A stretch of 9,964 nt of DNA from Thiomonas sp. (lineage in GTDB: Bacteria > Pseudomonadota > Gammaproteobacteria > Burkholderiales > Burkholderiaceae_C), in assembly GCA_028706735.1 (NCBI GenBank), contig JAQTVS010000059.1:1-9964 (forward strand), read 5' to 3'. Shown here piece after piece: positions 7,981-9,964 of the stretch (position 1 is the stretch's first letter; each line of letters starts with the position of its first letter). The position numbers and the translations under genes were made by a program. The notes under the pieces were generated by a model. The model did not search any database, had not been told where the DNA came from, and was given only the letters and a program-made list of their open reading frames with translations.

Positions 7981-9447
7981 ATGAAAACCATCGTCCCGCC
8001 CCGCCTGTCGCTCGCCGTCCCCTTGATCTTGATGCTGGCCGCCTGCGCCGCAACGCCGCCTGAAGGCCCGGTAAAAGTTGCGCTGCCCGCCAGCTATGCC
8101 CAAGCCCAGAGCGGCTGGGAACCCGCGCAGGCGCTGGCTGCGGCCCCGCGCGGCGCGTGGTGGAGCGTGTTTGACGATCCGGTGCTGGCCGGCCTCGAAG
8201 CCCAGGTGGCGCAACACAACCAGAGCCTCGCCGCCCAGCTCGCAGCCTATGAGCAGGCGCAGGCTGCAGTGGCGCAGGCGCAGGCCGCCTACTACCCAAC
8301 TCTCACTGCCGGGGCTTCGGCCACGCGGTCAAAGTTCGCCAGCAGCAGCACCAGCGTGGCCTTCCCCGGAGTGATTCGCAACAGCCTCAGCACCAGCGCT
8401 ACGGCAAGCTGGGAGCCCGACCTGTGGGGCAAAGTGCGGCTGCAGGTGCAAGCCGGGCAGGCCACCGCTGCCGCCAGCGCCGCCACCCTGGCAAACACCC
8501 AGCTCAGCCTGCAATCCACGCTGGCCACCAGCTATCTGCAACTGCGCACCGTGGACGCGCAGATCGTGCTGGCCCACAACACCGTGGCCGCCTACCAACG
8601 CGCCCTCCAACTCACCGACAACCGCTACAAGGCCGGGGTGGACACCGCCGCCGACGTGGCCCAGGCGCGCACCCAACTGCTGCAGGCGCAGACCAGCCTG
8701 ACCGATCTGGGCGTGACCCGCGTGCAGTTGCAGAACGCCATCGCCGTACTCGTGGGCAAGCCCCCGGCGGAATTCTCCCTGCCGGCTAGCGACACCCTGC
8801 CCGAAGTGCCTGCGATTCCCGCGGGCATCCCCGCGCAGTTGCTGCAGCGCCGCCCCGATCTGGCCGCGGCGCAGGCGCAGGTGCAAGCGGCCAACGCGCA
8901 GATCGGCGTGGCGCAGACCGCCTGGTTCCCCAACCTCACGCTCTCCGCGCAGGGCGGCAGCCAGGCCGCGCGCATCGCCGAACTGTTTTCCGCGCCCTCG
9001 CTGTTCTGGTCCATCGGCCCGCAGCTCGCGGCCACGCTGTTCGACGGCGGACTGCGCCGCGCGCAGGTGCAAAGCAGCCAGGCGGCCTACCGCCAGACGG
9101 TCGCCAACTACCGCCAGAGCGTGCTGACCGCGCTGCAACAGGTGGAAGACAACCTCGCCGCACAGCGCATCCTGACGCAAGAGGCGCAACAACAAGCCGA
9201 GGTGGTGCAGGCCGCCGAGGTCTCGCTGCGTCTGGCCGAAAACCAATACAAGGCCGGCACCGCGCCCTACCTCAACGTGATCACCGCGCAGACCACGGCC
9301 ACCAGCGCGCGCAATGCGCAGCTCACCCTGCTCAACCGTCGCTACGCCGCCAGCGTCGGGTTGATTCAGTCCCTGGGCGGCGGCTGGGGCGCGGCCGACA
9401 CGCCTGCCATCGGGCCGCTGCCAGCGGCTTCCGCCATCGCGCGATAG
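7981..9447 (+). CDS. NodT-family RND efflux outer-membrane lipoprotein (OprM/OpmB-like)
   Basis: This is the outer-membrane channel of the pump, expected to work as a trimer whose beta-barrel sits in the outer membrane and whose helical tunnel reaches down to MdtA. It has 488 residues, usual for the family. A lipoprotein signal peptide ends in lipobox LAAC, with the lipidated cysteine at residue 22. The next residue is Ala rather than Asp, compatible with outer-membrane sorting. Two outer-membrane efflux (OEP) repeats follow. The first includes WWSVFDDPVL and NRYKAGVDTAADVAQARTQL (from 214). The second includes the typical LLQRRPDLAAAQAQV (RRPD at 290-293), AWFPNLTLSAQGG and NQYKAGTAPYLNVITAQTT (from 421). 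There is no clear Shine-Dalgarno before ATG 7981, and the 5-base gap from mdtC suggests translational coupling. In operon position it matches Pseudomonas opmB; E. coli mdtABC lacks a linked channel gene. No terminator is visible after it. Confidence 0.93.
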   Translation: MKTIVPPRLSLAVPLILMLAACAATPPEGPVKVALPASYAQAQSGWEPAQALAAAPRGAWWSVFDDPVLAGLEAQVAQHNQSLAAQLAAYEQAQAAVAQAQAAYYPTLTAGASATRSKFASSSTSVAFPGVIRNSLSTSATASWEPDLWGKVRLQVQAGQATAAASAATLANTQLSLQSTLATSYLQLRTVDAQIVLAHNTVAAYQRALQLTDNRYKAGVDTAADVAQARTQLLQAQTSLTDLGVTRVQLQNAIAVLVGKPPAEFSLPASDTLPEVPAIPAGIPAQLLQRRPDLAAAQAQVQAANAQIGVAQTAWFPNLTLSAQGGSQAARIAELFSAPSLFWSIGPQLAATLFDGGLRRAQVQSSQAAYRQTVANYRQSVLTALQQVEDNLAAQRILTQEAQQQAEVVQAAEVSLRLAENQYKAGTAPYLNVITAQTTATSARNAQLTLLNRRYAASVGLIQSLGGGWGAADTPAIGPLPAASAIAR

Positions 9448-9495
9448 GCGCACGCGGGCGGCGGCGCCAGGGGCGGCTGTTCGTACCATCGCGTC

Positions 9496-9964
9496 ATGTC
9501 CGCCACCGCCCTGCTCACCCTGCTGGCCGCCAGCGTCTTGCTGGTTCCCCTGTTCAAACGCTTCGGCCTGGGCTCGGTGCTCGGCTATCTCGTGGCGGGC
9601 ATCGCCGTGGGGCCATACGGCCTGGGCGTGGTGAGCCGGCCGGAGTCAGTGCTGCACACCGCCGAGCTGGGCGTCACGCTGCTGATGTTCCTCATCGGTC
9701 TGGAACTGCAACCCAGCCGCCTGTGGGCGCTGCGGCGGCAGGTGTTCGGCCTGGGCGCGCTGCAAATGGCCGGGGTGGCGCTGCCGGTTGCCGCCATCGC
9801 CGCGGCGCTGGGCCTTGGGTGGACGGGCGCGGGGCTGGTCGGCTTGGCGCTGGCCATGTCGTCCACCGCCTACATCCTGCCGCTGTTGGACGAGCGCCGG
9901 GAGCTGACCACGCGCTACGGCCGCGAGACCTTCGCCATCCTGCTGTTCCAGGACGTGAGCGTCC
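9496..9964 (+). CDS. Kef-type monovalent cation/proton antiporter (N-terminal part, runs off the window)
   Basis: The frame is open from ATG 9496 to the window end (156 complete codons). It matches the N-terminal membrane domain of KefB/KefC and related CPA2 antiporters, which exchange K+ (or Na+) for protons across the inner membrane. Visible motifs include LGSVLGYLVAGIAVGPYGLG (from about residue 26), ELGVTLLMFLIGLEL, the post-helix PSRLWALRRQVFG, LALAMSSTAYILPLL and, near the end, FAILLFQDVSV. The last contains the Gln-Asp pair that KefC also has in LLFQD. Several hydrophobic helices are evident. The C-terminal TrkA-N nucleotide-binding domain, if present, lies beyond the window, so KefB, KefC and simpler antiporters cannot be told apart. 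The start has no strong Shine-Dalgarno. It follows the channel gene by 48 bases on the same strand and may share its transcript, but there is no functional link to efflux that I can show. Confidence 0.88.
   Translation, partial: MSATALLTLLAASVLLVPLFKRFGLGSVLGYLVAGIAVGPYGLGVVSRPESVLHTAELGVTLLMFLIGLELQPSRLWALRRQVFGLGALQMAGVALPVAAIAAALGLGWTGAGLVGLALAMSSTAYILPLLDERRELTTRYGRETFAILLFQDVSV

Noticed and set aside
8329..9489. Antisense open frame of 386 codons opposite the outer-membrane channel gene
   Set aside because: Gly/Arg/Leu-rich shadow translation without motifs. The channel protein on the other strand is unambiguous.
9448..9495. Terminator or promoter between the channel gene and the Kef gene
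   Set aside because: The 48 bases are GC-rich, but I found no stem with a T-run and no -35/-10 pair.

Overview
The window is GC-rich and densely coding. All recognised genes lie on the + strand, with strong G/C preference at third codon positions. Gene content and style fit a Gram-negative proteobacterium, most likely a betaproteobacterium of the Burkholderiales. That placement is inferred from composition, protein similarity and the style of palindromic repeat; there is no rRNA or other marker here to fix it.

Layout. Positions 1-57 look like the last codons of an upstream + strand gene. A gap of about 110 bases holds an interrupted inverted repeat (75-126). A four-gene operon follows: a periplasmic membrane fusion protein (mdtA, 166-1461), two different RND inner-membrane transporter subunits (mdtB, 1464-4874, and mdtC, 4871-7975) and a NodT-family outer-membrane lipoprotein channel (7981-9447). 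The genes are 2 bases apart, overlapping by 4 bases, and 5 bases apart, so translation is probably coupled. The order matches E. coli mdtABC and, with its own outer-membrane channel, Pseudomonas muxABC-opmB. Together the four products should make a proton-driven tripartite efflux pump spanning both membranes, with a mixed MdtB/MdtC trimer as the motor. The window ends inside a Kef-type cation/proton antiporter gene (9496 onward), which is probably not part of the pump.

The unusual part is the repeat DNA built into mdtB. A GC-rich composite element of two adjacent palindromes occurs twice, in the same orientation and reading frame: just after the mdtB start (about 1490-1555) and at the end of mdtB just before the mdtC ribosome-binding site (about 4787-4855). 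At the 5' site the second palindrome and its flank have been amplified to three units with an exact 63-base (21-codon) period. The last two share 58 identical bases, and each unit carries a four-run G-quadruplex-type motif on the mRNA strand. No alternative ATG, GTG or TTG lies between the 1464 start and the first transmembrane helix, so the repeat appears to be translated. It gives MdtB about 75 extra N-terminal residues, plus a repeat-derived C-terminal tail of about 28 residues. This is the main candidate for something undescribed in the window.
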